In this document: positions 52,075-60,118 of the stretch, in pieces
Numbering within the stretch: position 1 is the first letter of the stretch
How the letters are laid out: every line of letters begins with the position of its first letter
Source: DATFDN01 sp035685165
GTDB taxonomy: Bacteria; Pseudomonadota; Alphaproteobacteria; Acetobacterales; Acetobacteraceae
Length of the DNA: 64,000 nucleotides
Reading direction: 5' to 3'
Assembly: GCA_035685165.1 (NCBI GenBank)
Contig: DASRBI010000010.1
Location: 1 to 64,000, forward strand
Position numbers and translations under genes: made by a program
The notes under the pieces: generated by a model
Told to the model about the DNA's origin: nothing
The model's input: the letters and a program-made list of their open reading frames with translations, nothing else
Databases searched by the model: none

Positions 52075-52902
52075 ATGAGCCTGGTCTCGCTTGAAGCCCT
52101 CGCCGCTTCGGTGCCGGACGGCGCGCTGCTGGCGCTGCCGCCGGACAACTCGCTCACGCCCGCGGAATTCGCCCGCGCCTTGGTGCGCGCCGGCAAGCGC
52201 CGCTTGCGCCTGCTCGGCGTGCCGGTGTCGGGCTACGCGACCGACCTTCTGATCGGCGCCGGCTGCGTGGCGGAGGTGCAGAGCTCAGGTGTGTCGCTCG
52301 GCGAAGCGGGGTTGGCGCCCTGCTTCACCCGCGCGGTCAAGGCCGGGCGGATCGCGATGAACGACGCCACCTGCCCGGCGATCCACACCATGCTGCAGGC
52401 GGCCGAAAAGGGCGTGCCCTTCATGCCGTTGCGCGGGATCATCGGCAGCGACATTCTGGCGCACCGGCCGGACTGGAAGGTGATCGACAATCCGTTCGCC
52501 GGGGCGTCCGACCCGATCGTGCTGCTGCCCGCGCTGTCGCCCGACATCGCCGCGTTCCATGCGGTCATGGCCGACCGCGAGGGCAACGTCTATGTCGGCC
52601 GTCGGCACGAGCTCGCCACGATGGCACACGCGGCGCGGCGCAGCCTGGTGACGGTGGAGCGGATGTTCGACGGCAATCTGCTGGAGGACGAGCGCCTCGC
52701 CGCCGGCACGATTTCTGCTGTGTACGTGGAAGCCGTGGCCGTCGCGGAACGCGGCGCCTGGCCGTCGGGGCTGCTCGACGAGTATCCGGCCGACGCGCCG
52801 CATTTCGCGGAGTACGGCACGATGGCGCGCACGGAGGAGGGGTTCGCGGCATATCTGGAGCGGTTCGTCTTTGCGCCGCGCTTCCAGGCGGCAGCGGAGT
52901 AA
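52075..52902 (+). CDS. CoA-transferase alpha subunit (glutaconate/IpdA-like)
   Basis: 275-residue CoA-transferase family-1 subunit A from the ATG at 52075. Recognised pieces are SLTPAEFARALVRAGKRRLRL-like, LLIGAGCVAEVQSSGVSLGEAG, TRAVKAGRIAMNDATCPAIH, VPFMPLRGIIGSDILA and ADREGNVYVGRRHELATMAHAA. The length and order match IpdA/GctA-type subunits. Its partner beta subunit is not adjacent; it is at 58103, beyond an oppositely oriented ABC-transporter block. The stop of the hydrolase gene and this ATG are five bases apart, so co-translation is likely. Confidence 0.82.
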   Translation: MSLVSLEALAASVPDGALLALPPDNSLTPAEFARALVRAGKRRLRLLGVPVSGYATDLLIGAGCVAEVQSSGVSLGEAGLAPCFTRAVKAGRIAMNDATCPAIHTMLQAAEKGVPFMPLRGIIGSDILAHRPDWKVIDNPFAGASDPIVLLPALSPDIAAFHAVMADREGNVYVGRRHELATMAHAARRSLVTVERMFDGNLLEDERLAAGTISAVYVEAVAVAERGAWPSGLLDEYPADAPHFAEYGTMARTEEGFAAYLERFVFAPRFQAAAE

Positions 52903-52921
52903 GCGCGTCCCGCAGCGCCCG

Positions 52922-53809
52922 CTAGCCCTTGACCCCGCCGATCGCTAGGCCCGCCACCATCCGGTGGCGTAGCAGGAAATACGCCGCGATCGGCGGCAGT
53001 GAATAGAGGATGGCAATCGCCATCATGTAGTTCCACGGCGCCTCGTCGCTGTCGAAGAACTGATCGAGCGCCACCGCCACCGTCATGTTGCGCGGCGAGG
53101 AGAGCAGCAGGAACTGATAGAGATATTCGTTCCAGGCGAGCAGCAGTGCGAACGTGCCGACCGCGACCAAAGCGGGCGCCATCAGCGGCAAGTAGATGCG
53201 GAGATAGATCTGCACCGGCGAGGCGCCGTCGATCTTCGCGGATTCGTCGAGCTCGATCGGAATGAGCTTGCCGTACTGATGCAGGATCAGGATCGCGTAG
53301 GGCGTGGCGAAAGCCACCTCGGCGGCGATCACCGCCCACAAACTGTCCGACAAACCGTAAAGGTGCATGATGTGGACGAACGGGATCGCGAGGAACGCGC
53401 TCGGCAGCGCATAGGTCAGCAGAGCTGCATCGCTGAGGGCGCGCGCGCCGCGCAGCCGCATCCGCCCAAGCGCGAAAGCGGCGAGGGAGCCGATCAGCAC
53501 CGTCACCGCCATGGTCGCGGCGCCCATGTAGACGCTGTTGCCGAGCTGGTGCCAGAAATGCTCGAGCAGCCAGTAGTCCTCGGTCCAGACCGAGCGGAAG
53601 CTGCTGAAATCCGGGTCGGGAGGATAAAGACTGCCGGTGAACTCGTCGGCGTCGGCATCGAGCGCGATGAGCACCATGTTGTAGACGGGCAGCAGCGTCC
53701 AGATAAGTAGCGCGACGCCGAGCACGATCGCGCCCGCCTTCGCGACCGCGCGATGCCGTTGCCGCCGCCGCCGCGCGGACCCGGCCGGTGCCGCAAGCGC
53801 AAGGCTCAT
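52922..53809 (-). CDS. Sugar ABC transporter permease (MalG-like), pair 1
   Basis: 295-residue membrane permease, six hydrophobic segments. It carries the EAA-type cytoplasmic loop with ELDESAKIDGASPVQIYLRIYLPLMAPALVAVG (about residues 188-220). The start is the ATG at 53807-53809 (MSLALAAPAGSARRRR); a frame to 54088 is not used. It overlaps the MalF-like gene 53806-54723 by four bases. The same architecture and length recur in the neighbouring pair 54743-56544, so this pair is a tandem duplicate. No ATPase gene is in the cluster. Confidence 0.88.
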   Translation of the reverse strand: MSLALAAPAGSARRRRQRHRAVAKAGAIVLGVALLIWTLLPVYNMVLIALDADADEFTGSLYPPDPDFSSFRSVWTEDYWLLEHFWHQLGNSVYMGAATMAVTVLIGSLAAFALGRMRLRGARALSDAALLTYALPSAFLAIPFVHIMHLYGLSDSLWAVIAAEVAFATPYAILILHQYGKLIPIELDESAKIDGASPVQIYLRIYLPLMAPALVAVGTFALLLAWNEYLYQFLLLSSPRNMTVAVALDQFFDSDEAPWNYMMAIAILYSLPPIAAYFLLRHRMVAGLAIGGVKG

Positions 53810-54723
53810 AGCTGCACCCCCCGCGTCTGCACGCGGCGGATCAGCAGAATCACCAGCGGGATCAGGAGCGGCAGCGCCGAGATCATCGCGGCCACACCCT
53901 GCTGCGGATAGCCGAAGTCGAACGCCTCGCGGAACCCGTAGGTGGCCAGCACGTCGGTGAGGCGTGCCGGCGCGCCGCTGGTGACGAAATAGACGGTCGG
54001 GAAGTCCCCGAGCGTCCACACGGTCGCAAGCAGCGTGTTCACCAAATAGACATTCGCCAGCAGCGGGAAGGTGACATGCACGAGGCATTTTGTACCGGTC
54101 GCACCGTCGATCGCGGCGGCCTCATAGATATCCTGCGGGATCGCGATGCGCCCGGCGACGAAGATCAGGGTCCAGAATGGCAGCCATTTCCAGATATAGG
54201 CCGCGACGGTCGAGGCGAACGCGGTCCAGCGGCCGACCAGGAACAGCGGACCGTCCGCGCCGGTCATCGCGCGCCAGATGCTGTCGAGTAGGCCCCATTG
54301 GGTAACCAACATGAAATGGATCGAGGTGAATGCGACCATCGCCGGCAACGCCCAGGGGATCAGGAACACCGCGAGCAGGGAACGGACCCAGAGGCTGCGG
54401 CCCATGAAGAACCCGGACAGCAGGAAGGCCAGGAACATCATCAGGTTCACGCCGATGCCGACGAAAAGCAGCGTGTTGACGAGTGTGGTCAGATAAAGCG
54501 GGTCCGAGAACAGCAGATCGTACAGGCTCGCCTCATGTCCCATCCAGAGCCCGTAGGCGACCGGATAGGCAACGAAGGCGAGGAACACCGCGACGTAGGG
54601 AACGACGAAGGCGAGCGCCCAGGCGGAATCCGAGCCTTGCGGGCGCAACCGCCAGGGCGGGCGCGCGGGATGGCTGAGGCCAACGGACCGGCTCAGGCCA
54701 AGCGCGTGCGGCGTCCCACTCAT
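53806..54723 (-). CDS. Sugar ABC transporter permease (MalF-like), pair 1
   Basis: 305-residue integral membrane permease of a carbohydrate ABC importer. Hydrophobic segments: ALAFVVPYVAVFLAFVAYPVA, LLFVGIGVNLMMFLAFLLSGFFM, LWVRSLLAVFLIPWALPAMVA and more. The cytoplasmic loop has IYEAAAIDGATGTKCLVHVTFPLLANVYLVN, the EAA motif that docks to the ATPase. It has the same length as the paralogue 55627-56544. Start: ATG at 54721-54723. Confidence 0.88.
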   Translation of the reverse strand: MSGTPHALGLSRSVGLSHPARPPWRLRPQGSDSAWALAFVVPYVAVFLAFVAYPVAYGLWMGHEASLYDLLFSDPLYLTTLVNTLLFVGIGVNLMMFLAFLLSGFFMGRSLWVRSLLAVFLIPWALPAMVAFTSIHFMLVTQWGLLDSIWRAMTGADGPLFLVGRWTAFASTVAAYIWKWLPFWTLIFVAGRIAIPQDIYEAAAIDGATGTKCLVHVTFPLLANVYLVNTLLATVWTLGDFPTVYFVTSGAPARLTDVLATYGFREAFDFGYPQQGVAAMISALPLLIPLVILLIRRVQTRGVQL

Positions 54724-54742
54724 CGCCGCGCCCGCGCGGGGA

Positions 54743-55630
54743 TTACCCCTTCACGCCGCCCATCGTCAGCCCTGCAGCCATATAGCGGCGGAACCCGTAA
54801 TAGAGGATGATCGGCGGCAGAGCGTAGACGATCGCGGTTGCCATCATGTAGTTCCACGGCGACTCGTCGCTGTTGAGGAACTGCGCCAGCGCCACGGCAA
54901 CCGTCATGCTCTGCGGCGTCGAGAGCAGCAAGAAGTTGTAGAGATACTCGTTCCACGCCAGCAGCAGCGCGTACGTGCCGACCGCGACCAGCGCAGGTGC
55001 CATCAGGGGGAGATAGATGCGCCAGTAGATTTGCAGCGGGTTCGCGCCGTCGATCCGCGCCGATTCGTCGAGCTCCATTGGGATCGACTTGCCGTACTGC
55101 GAGAAGATGAAGATCGCATAGGGCGTGGCGAAGGTGGTGAGCGCGGCGATCACCGACCAGAGATTGTTGGCGAGCCCGTACATCTGCATGATGCGATAGA
55201 ACGGGATCGCCAGGAACGAGGCCGGGATCACGTAGGTCATCAGCGCCGCATTCGTCAGCAGCCACCCATTGCGGAGCCGCATCCGCCCGACCGTGAAGCT
55301 TGCCATCGAGCCGATGAGCAGGGTGAGGAACATGGTCATCAGCCCGACGAAGAAGCTATTGCCGAACTGGTGCCAGAACCGCTCCAGGTACCAGAACCCC
55401 TCGGTGAAGACGATGTAGAAGCTGTGCAGCGAGGGACTTTCCGGCCAGATCGAGCCGCTGAAAATGTCGTCGTGTTTCTCGAGCGCGATGACGATCATGT
55501 TGTAAATCGGCGTGACTGACCACACGGCCAGCACAACGCCGAACAGCAGGCACAGCGTCTCAACGGCGTAGCGCCGCAGGCGGTACGTGAGCGGCGATGA
55601 CATGCGCCGGCTGCCGACGGTCGCACTCAT
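54743..55630 (-). CDS. Sugar ABC transporter permease (MalG-like), pair 2
   Basis: 295-residue permease, paralogue of 52922-53809 and equal in length. The EAA loop reads ELDESARIDGANPLQIYWRIYLPLMAPALVAVG. Shared segments with pair 1 include YMMATAIVYALPPI and FRRYMAAGLTMGGVKG near the end. The start ATG at 55628-55630 overlaps the stop of the MalF-like gene by four bases. It is followed by a 19-bp gap to pair 1. Confidence 0.88.
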   Translation of the reverse strand: MSATVGSRRMSSPLTYRLRRYAVETLCLLFGVVLAVWSVTPIYNMIVIALEKHDDIFSGSIWPESPSLHSFYIVFTEGFWYLERFWHQFGNSFFVGLMTMFLTLLIGSMASFTVGRMRLRNGWLLTNAALMTYVIPASFLAIPFYRIMQMYGLANNLWSVIAALTTFATPYAIFIFSQYGKSIPMELDESARIDGANPLQIYWRIYLPLMAPALVAVGTYALLLAWNEYLYNFLLLSTPQSMTVAVALAQFLNSDESPWNYMMATAIVYALPPIILYYGFRRYMAAGLTMGGVKG

Positions 55631-56544
55631 AGCTGGCGCTCCGACATCCGGAGCTTGCGCATGAGGAGGATCACCAGAGGGATCAGAACCGGCAGCGCCG
55701 ACATCACCGTCGCAACGCCGAGCCGAGGCAGCGCCACGGTGAAGGCGTAGCGTATGCCGAGTGTCGCAAGCACCTCGGTCGACATCGCCGGGCCGCCGCC
55801 GGAGACGAAATAGGTCGCGTTAAAGTCGCCGAGAGCGAACACCGTATCGAGCAAGGTGCATACGAAGTAGAGATTCGCCATCAGCGGGAAGGTGATGTGG
55901 GTGAAGCGGCGGAGACCGGTGGCGCCGTCGACGTCGGCGGCCTCGTAGAGTTCCTGCGGCACCGCCATCCGGCCGGCGAGCAGGATGATGGTCCAGAATG
56001 GCAGGTTCTTCCAGACATAGGCGCCGATATTGCAGGCGAGCCCGCTCCAGCGCGCATTCAGGTAGACCGGGCCGTCGATGCCGAACAGTTGGTAGAGGAT
56101 GTTGTTGAGCATCCCCCATTGTCCATCCAGGAACCAGTGGATCGACATGTACGCCGGCAGCGCTGGCGTGGCCCACGGCAGGATGAAGATGACGAGCAGC
56201 GCCTTCACCCACCACCGCTTGCGCATGAAGAAGCCCGAGAGCATGAAGGCGAGGAACATCTTCAGATTCACGCCGATCCCGACATAGAGCAGCGTGTTGA
56301 CGACCGATGTAAGATAGCGCGGATCGGCGAACAGCTCCCGATACAGCCCCGGATTGCCGCCGAGCCAGATGCCGTAGCAGATCGGATAGACGACGAAGGC
56401 GAGGAACACGGCGAGATAGGGAATCGCGAAGGCGAGCGCCCACGCGTAGTCCGATCCGATCAGCCCGCCATGCCAGGCGAGATGGCGCAAGCGGGCCGCC
56501 CCGACCGGCCGCCCCAGCGGAAGTGCCCGTTGCGTCGTGCTCAT
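55627..56544 (-). CDS. Sugar ABC transporter permease (MalF-like), pair 2
   Basis: 305-residue permease, paralogue of 53806-54723. Key parts: ALAFAIPYLAVFLAFVVYPI, YVGIGVNLKMFLAFMLSGFFM, VKALLVIFILPWATPALPA, and the EAA loop LYEAADVDGATGLRRFTHITFPLMANLYFVC. It lies 15 bp from the substrate-binding protein gene on the same strand, and is the first permease read after it. Confidence 0.88.
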   Translation of the reverse strand: MSTTQRALPLGRPVGAARLRHLAWHGGLIGSDYAWALAFAIPYLAVFLAFVVYPICYGIWLGGNPGLYRELFADPRYLTSVVNTLLYVGIGVNLKMFLAFMLSGFFMRKRWWVKALLVIFILPWATPALPAYMSIHWFLDGQWGMLNNILYQLFGIDGPVYLNARWSGLACNIGAYVWKNLPFWTIILLAGRMAVPQELYEAADVDGATGLRRFTHITFPLMANLYFVCTLLDTVFALGDFNATYFVSGGGPAMSTEVLATLGIRYAFTVALPRLGVATVMSALPVLIPLVILLMRKLRMSERQL

Positions 56545-56559
56545 GCGCGCCTACCCGGT

Positions 56560-57933
56560 TCAGCCGTAGGACATCTTCGAGAAGATTTGCTCCATGCGCT
56601 TGAAGGCCTTGTCGACCGCCTGCTCCGGGCTCATGCCGTTCTTCACCACGTCGGCGACCGTGCCCTGCTGAAGTTGCTCGGCGGCCACCTGACCCCAGGC
56701 GGGGGTGAAGCCCTCGAACGGCGGCAGCGTGGGGTCGAGAACAGCCTCCTCCACATAGGGCTTGAGGTGCGGATCGTCCGAATGCAGCCAGAACGGATCG
56801 TCCTTCACCGCCTGCGGGATCGCCGGCACCCAGCGGCCGAGACCGGCCTTCAGGTTCTCGTCCATCACCTTCGGCTGCATCCAGTATTTCATCAGGTCCT
56901 TGGCGACCTCGGCGTTCTTGCACCCCTTCGGGATGAAGCCGCCGCCGACGCCGACCTGGCAAGGGATCGGAGTGCCGTCCTTGTATTTCGGCATCCCGAG
57001 CGTCACGGCCGCGAGGAAATCCTCCTTGTTGTTGATCATGGCAAGCTCGGTCGAGAGCGTGCCGTCGAAATCGGCGATGAACACCTTCTCGTGGAAGCCG
57101 TTATTGTCGTCGGAATCGCTCCAGCTCAGCGCCTCCGGCGGCACGTAGCCTTGCTTGTAGGCGTCGGCGAGGAACGTAGTCGAGCGGATCGCGGCCTCAC
57201 GCACCTGGGGATCATCCGTGTGCAGCCGCCCGTCCGGCGTGACGATGCCCTTGCCGCCGTTGGCAATCAGGAAATGCTGGTAGAGGTTGTTGCCGTCGTT
57301 CGGCCCGACCGTAGTCACTTGCAACCCGAGCGCGTAGATCTTCCGCATCCCTTTGCCGCGCAGCTCTTTCTGCATAGGCTTGAAGAAATTCCAGCGCTCC
57401 TCCCAGGTGTCGGGAATGTCGGAAATTTTCGCCCCGGCCTTCTCAACCAGGTTGCCCCAGATATGGAACGGCGTGCCGCCCTGCTTGATCGGACAGAGAT
57501 AGTAGCTGCGCTTGCCGACGGCTTTGTTGAAGAAGGTTGAGCCGAGTTTCGCGGTGTCGCTTAGCAGGTTTTCGTACGGCAGAACCACGTCCGTCACGTC
57601 GATGAATTTGTCGTTCCAGGCATTCTGCGCGATGATAGTCGCAGGTGCATCCATAAAGATAAGATCGGGCACGTCGCCGCTGGTCAGTGCCGAAATCGTC
57701 TTCTGGTTCTGCGCCATGAACGGCATGATGCTGTAGTCGAGCTTGTTGCCGCTGGCCTTCTCGTAGTCGGCAGCGAGCTTTTTGAACGCCTCGTCTTCGG
57801 CGGGCACGAAGCCTTGGTTCACCCACACCGTCGCGGTTTTGGCCTGCGCGTTGGCGATATAAGGCCGTGCCAGCGTTCCGGCGGCGAGCCCAATCGAAGA
57901 AGCAATAAACCCGCGGCGGCTTAGGTCACCCAT
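56560..57933 (-). CDS. Carbohydrate ABC transporter substrate-binding protein (Tat signal)
   Basis: 457-residue periplasmic binding protein, family-1 type, from the ATG at 57931-57933. The N-terminus has a twin-arginine signal (LSRRGFIASSIGLAAGTLAR then PYIANAQAK), so it is exported folded by Tat. The mature part shows SGDVPDLIFMDAPATIIAQN, VGVGGGFIPKGCKNAEVAKDLM and WMQPKVMDENLKAGLGRWVPAIP. It feeds the permeases encoded downstream. Only one binding protein serves two permease pairs. The ligand could be a sugar, polyol or glycerol phosphate; this cannot be told here. Long frames upstream to 58653 are not used. Confidence 0.9.
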   Translation of the reverse strand: MGDLSRRGFIASSIGLAAGTLARPYIANAQAKTATVWVNQGFVPAEDEAFKKLAADYEKASGNKLDYSIMPFMAQNQKTISALTSGDVPDLIFMDAPATIIAQNAWNDKFIDVTDVVLPYENLLSDTAKLGSTFFNKAVGKRSYYLCPIKQGGTPFHIWGNLVEKAGAKISDIPDTWEERWNFFKPMQKELRGKGMRKIYALGLQVTTVGPNDGNNLYQHFLIANGGKGIVTPDGRLHTDDPQVREAAIRSTTFLADAYKQGYVPPEALSWSDSDDNNGFHEKVFIADFDGTLSTELAMINNKEDFLAAVTLGMPKYKDGTPIPCQVGVGGGFIPKGCKNAEVAKDLMKYWMQPKVMDENLKAGLGRWVPAIPQAVKDDPFWLHSDDPHLKPYVEEAVLDPTLPPFEGFTPAWGQVAAEQLQQGTVADVVKNGMSPEQAVDKAFKRMEQIFSKMSYG

Positions 57934-58102
57934 GGCCGTTTCCCCCTTCCCTGCTATCATGCGCGATCGCATTGGTCGCGACTGCTTCTTTTCCCTTGAG
58001 ACTACGGGGGCGGTTCCGGGGAAGGCAAGCCTTATCTGTGCCCGCCCTGTTGGCGGCGCGCGGGCGTGCAGGTAGAGACCGGGCGCGGAGGGGAGGAGTG
58101 AC

Positions 58103-58870
58103 GTGATCGGGGTGGTGATGCCGGAGGAGCGGATGGCCGCAGCGATCGCCCGGCTGATCTTGGATCCCGCCGCCCCGCCGGCCCGCCACATCGCCGTGGG
58201 CGCTGCGAGCCCGGTGCCGGCCGCCGCCTGCTGGCTCGTGCGGCAGTTGGGCCAGGACGTGCGGCTCTCATTCCTGCACAGGCCGCGGGGCAACCCGTTC
58301 ACCGCCGGGACGCGGGAGCTCTTCGACCTCGCCGGACAGGGGCGGATCGACCTCTTTTTCCTGGGCGGCGGCCAGATCGACGGGGCCGCCAACCTCAATT
58401 TGATCGGCACCGGCGACTGGCCGGGCAGCGCCGCGCGCTTTCCGGGAGCCTTCGGCTCCGCCTTCATGTATCTGATGACGCCGCGTACGATCCTGTTCCG
58501 GGACGAACATTCCCCGCGCGTGCTGGTGCCGCGCGCCGATATTGTATCCGCCCCCGGTGTTTCGCCGCCGAACGTATTCCGGCGCGGCCACGCACAAGCA
58601 CTCGTCACCGGACGCTGCGTGTTCCGCTTCGATCCGGCGTGCGCCCGCTTCACTCTCGCCTCGGTGCATCCGGGCGAAACGCCGGACAGCGTCCGTGCCG
58701 CAACCGGCTTCGATTACGACGCGCCGCGGGAGGTGCCGCTCACGCCTGATCCGACCGAGTCGGAGCTCGGGCTCCTGCGCGGGCCGGTATGCGAGGCCAT
58801 GATCGACACCTACCCCCTGTTCTGTCGCCGCGTCTGGGGGCGCGGCGCCGCCCTGGAGGAAGATGCGTGA
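58103..58870 (+). CDS. CoA-transferase beta subunit (glutaconate/IpdB-like)
   Basis: 255-residue CoA-transferase family-1 subunit B. A GGAGG site lies eight bases before the GTG at 58103. Recognised parts: ILDPAAPPARHIAVGAASPVPAA, QGRIDLFFLGGGQIDGAANLNL, GSAFMYLMTPRTI, and DIVSAPGVSPP. The active-site Glu of true CoA-transferases (in an S-E-N-G or E-A/S-G-type motif near residue 50-60) is not visible; that position reads HRPRGNPF, as in IpdB-like hydrolases. The partner alpha subunit is at 52075-52902, across the ABC block. It overlaps the CaiB-type gene by one base. Confidence 0.78.
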   Translation: MIGVVMPEERMAAAIARLILDPAAPPARHIAVGAASPVPAAACWLVRQLGQDVRLSFLHRPRGNPFTAGTRELFDLAGQGRIDLFFLGGGQIDGAANLNLIGTGDWPGSAARFPGAFGSAFMYLMTPRTILFRDEHSPRVLVPRADIVSAPGVSPPNVFRRGHAQALVTGRCVFRFDPACARFTLASVHPGETPDSVRAATGFDYDAPREVPLTPDPTESELGLLRGPVCEAMIDTYPLFCRRVWGRGAALEEDA

Positions 58871-60114
58871 TGGATCAGGAGGATCTGATGCCCAGGGCTG
58901 GCGAAGGGAAGGGGCTCGCCCGGTCGCCCGGCGCGCTCGCCGGGCTCACGGTGATCGACCTGACGCGGGTGCTCGGCGGCCCCTACTGCACCATGATCCT
59001 TTCCGATCATGGCGCCGAGGTGATCAAGGTGGAGCCGCCGCAGGGCGACGAGGTGCGCGACTGGGGCCCCCCCTTCCACGAGGGCGACGCCAGCTATTTC
59101 ATCGGCATCAATCGCAACAAGAAGTCGATCGGCCTCGATATCGGCAAGCCGGAAGGACGGCGGGTCCTGCTGCGCCTGCTGGAGGACGCGGACGTGCTGG
59201 TCGAGAACTTCAAGCCGGGCAGCATGGAAAAATGGGGCCTCGGCTATGAGGCGACGCTCGCACCGCGCTTTCCTGGTCTGATCCATTGCCGCATCTCCGG
59301 CTTCGGCGCCGACGGTCCGCTCGGCGGTCTGCCGGGCTACGACGCAATCCTGCAGGCGATGACCGGCTTAATGAGTGTGAACGGCGATGCCGCCACGGGG
59401 CCGATGCGCATGGGCACCGCAATCGTCGACATGGGCACGGGGCTCTATGCGACGGTCGGCATCCTGATGGCGCTGCATGAGCGTGCCCGCTCCGGCCAGG
59501 GCCAGTTCCTCGATATGACCCTCTACGATTGCGGGCTTTCCCTCTTGCATCCGCAGGCGCCCAACTTCTTCCTGAACGGCAAGCGCCCGGCCGGGACCGG
59601 CAACCCGCATCCGAATCTCGTTCCTTATGACAAATTCCCGACCCGCACCTGTGAAATCTTCATCGCCAGCGGCAACAACGGCCAGTTCCGGCGGCTTTGC
59701 GAGATCATCGGCCGCCCGCACCTCGCCGAGGACCCCCGCTTCGCCAATAATGGCGAGCGGAACCTGAACCGGCAGGCGCTGACGGCGGAGCTCAAGACCG
59801 CCTTCGCCGATCAGGACGGGCACGAGATCGCACTGCGCCTGATTCGGAGCGGCGTGCCGGCTGGTCCGGTGCTCTGGGTGGACGAGGCGACCGGCGCCCC
59901 GCACACCGCACACCGGGAAATGGTGACCGAGATGGGCTGGTATCGGGGGCTCGGGACGCCGATCAAGCTCTCCCGCACTCCGGGCGGAACCCGCGCCCCA
60001 CCGCCCGCCTTCGGCGCGGACGGCGCCACCGTGCTGGCCGCGCATGGCTATTCTCCCGAAGAGATCGCCGCACTTGAGGACAGCGGAATCGTGCTGACGC
60101 GCCGCCGCATCTGA
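58870..60114 (+). CDS. CaiB/BaiF family CoA-transferase (family III)
   Basis: 414-residue family-III CoA-transferase from the ATG at 58870, which overlaps the beta-subunit stop. Features: LTVIDLTRVLGGPYCTMILSD near residue 24, GAEVIKVEPPQGDEVRDW, NRNKKSIGLDIGKPEGR, and the catalytic Asp in GLPGYDAILQAMTGL (about residue 160). It moves CoA between acyl-CoAs and free acids. The full gene order (alpha, ABC block, beta, CaiB, then mnmE) suggests a catabolic cassette, with CaiB activating or recycling an acid. Exact substrate unknown. Confidence 0.9.
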   Translation: MDQEDLMPRAGEGKGLARSPGALAGLTVIDLTRVLGGPYCTMILSDHGAEVIKVEPPQGDEVRDWGPPFHEGDASYFIGINRNKKSIGLDIGKPEGRRVLLRLLEDADVLVENFKPGSMEKWGLGYEATLAPRFPGLIHCRISGFGADGPLGGLPGYDAILQAMTGLMSVNGDAATGPMRMGTAIVDMGTGLYATVGILMALHERARSGQGQFLDMTLYDCGLSLLHPQAPNFFLNGKRPAGTGNPHPNLVPYDKFPTRTCEIFIASGNNGQFRRLCEIIGRPHLAEDPRFANNGERNLNRQALTAELKTAFADQDGHEIALRLIRSGVPAGPVLWVDEATGAPHTAHREMVTEMGWYRGLGTPIKLSRTPGGTRAPPPAFGADGATVLAAHGYSPEEIAALEDSGIVLTRRRI

Positions 60115-60118
60115 GGGG

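Noticed and set aside
54088..54100. An isolated GTACCGG motif similar to the 32-bp array box.
   Set aside because: It lies inside a conserved permease gene, lacks the full nonamer and has no neighbours at 32 bp, so it is likely coincidence.
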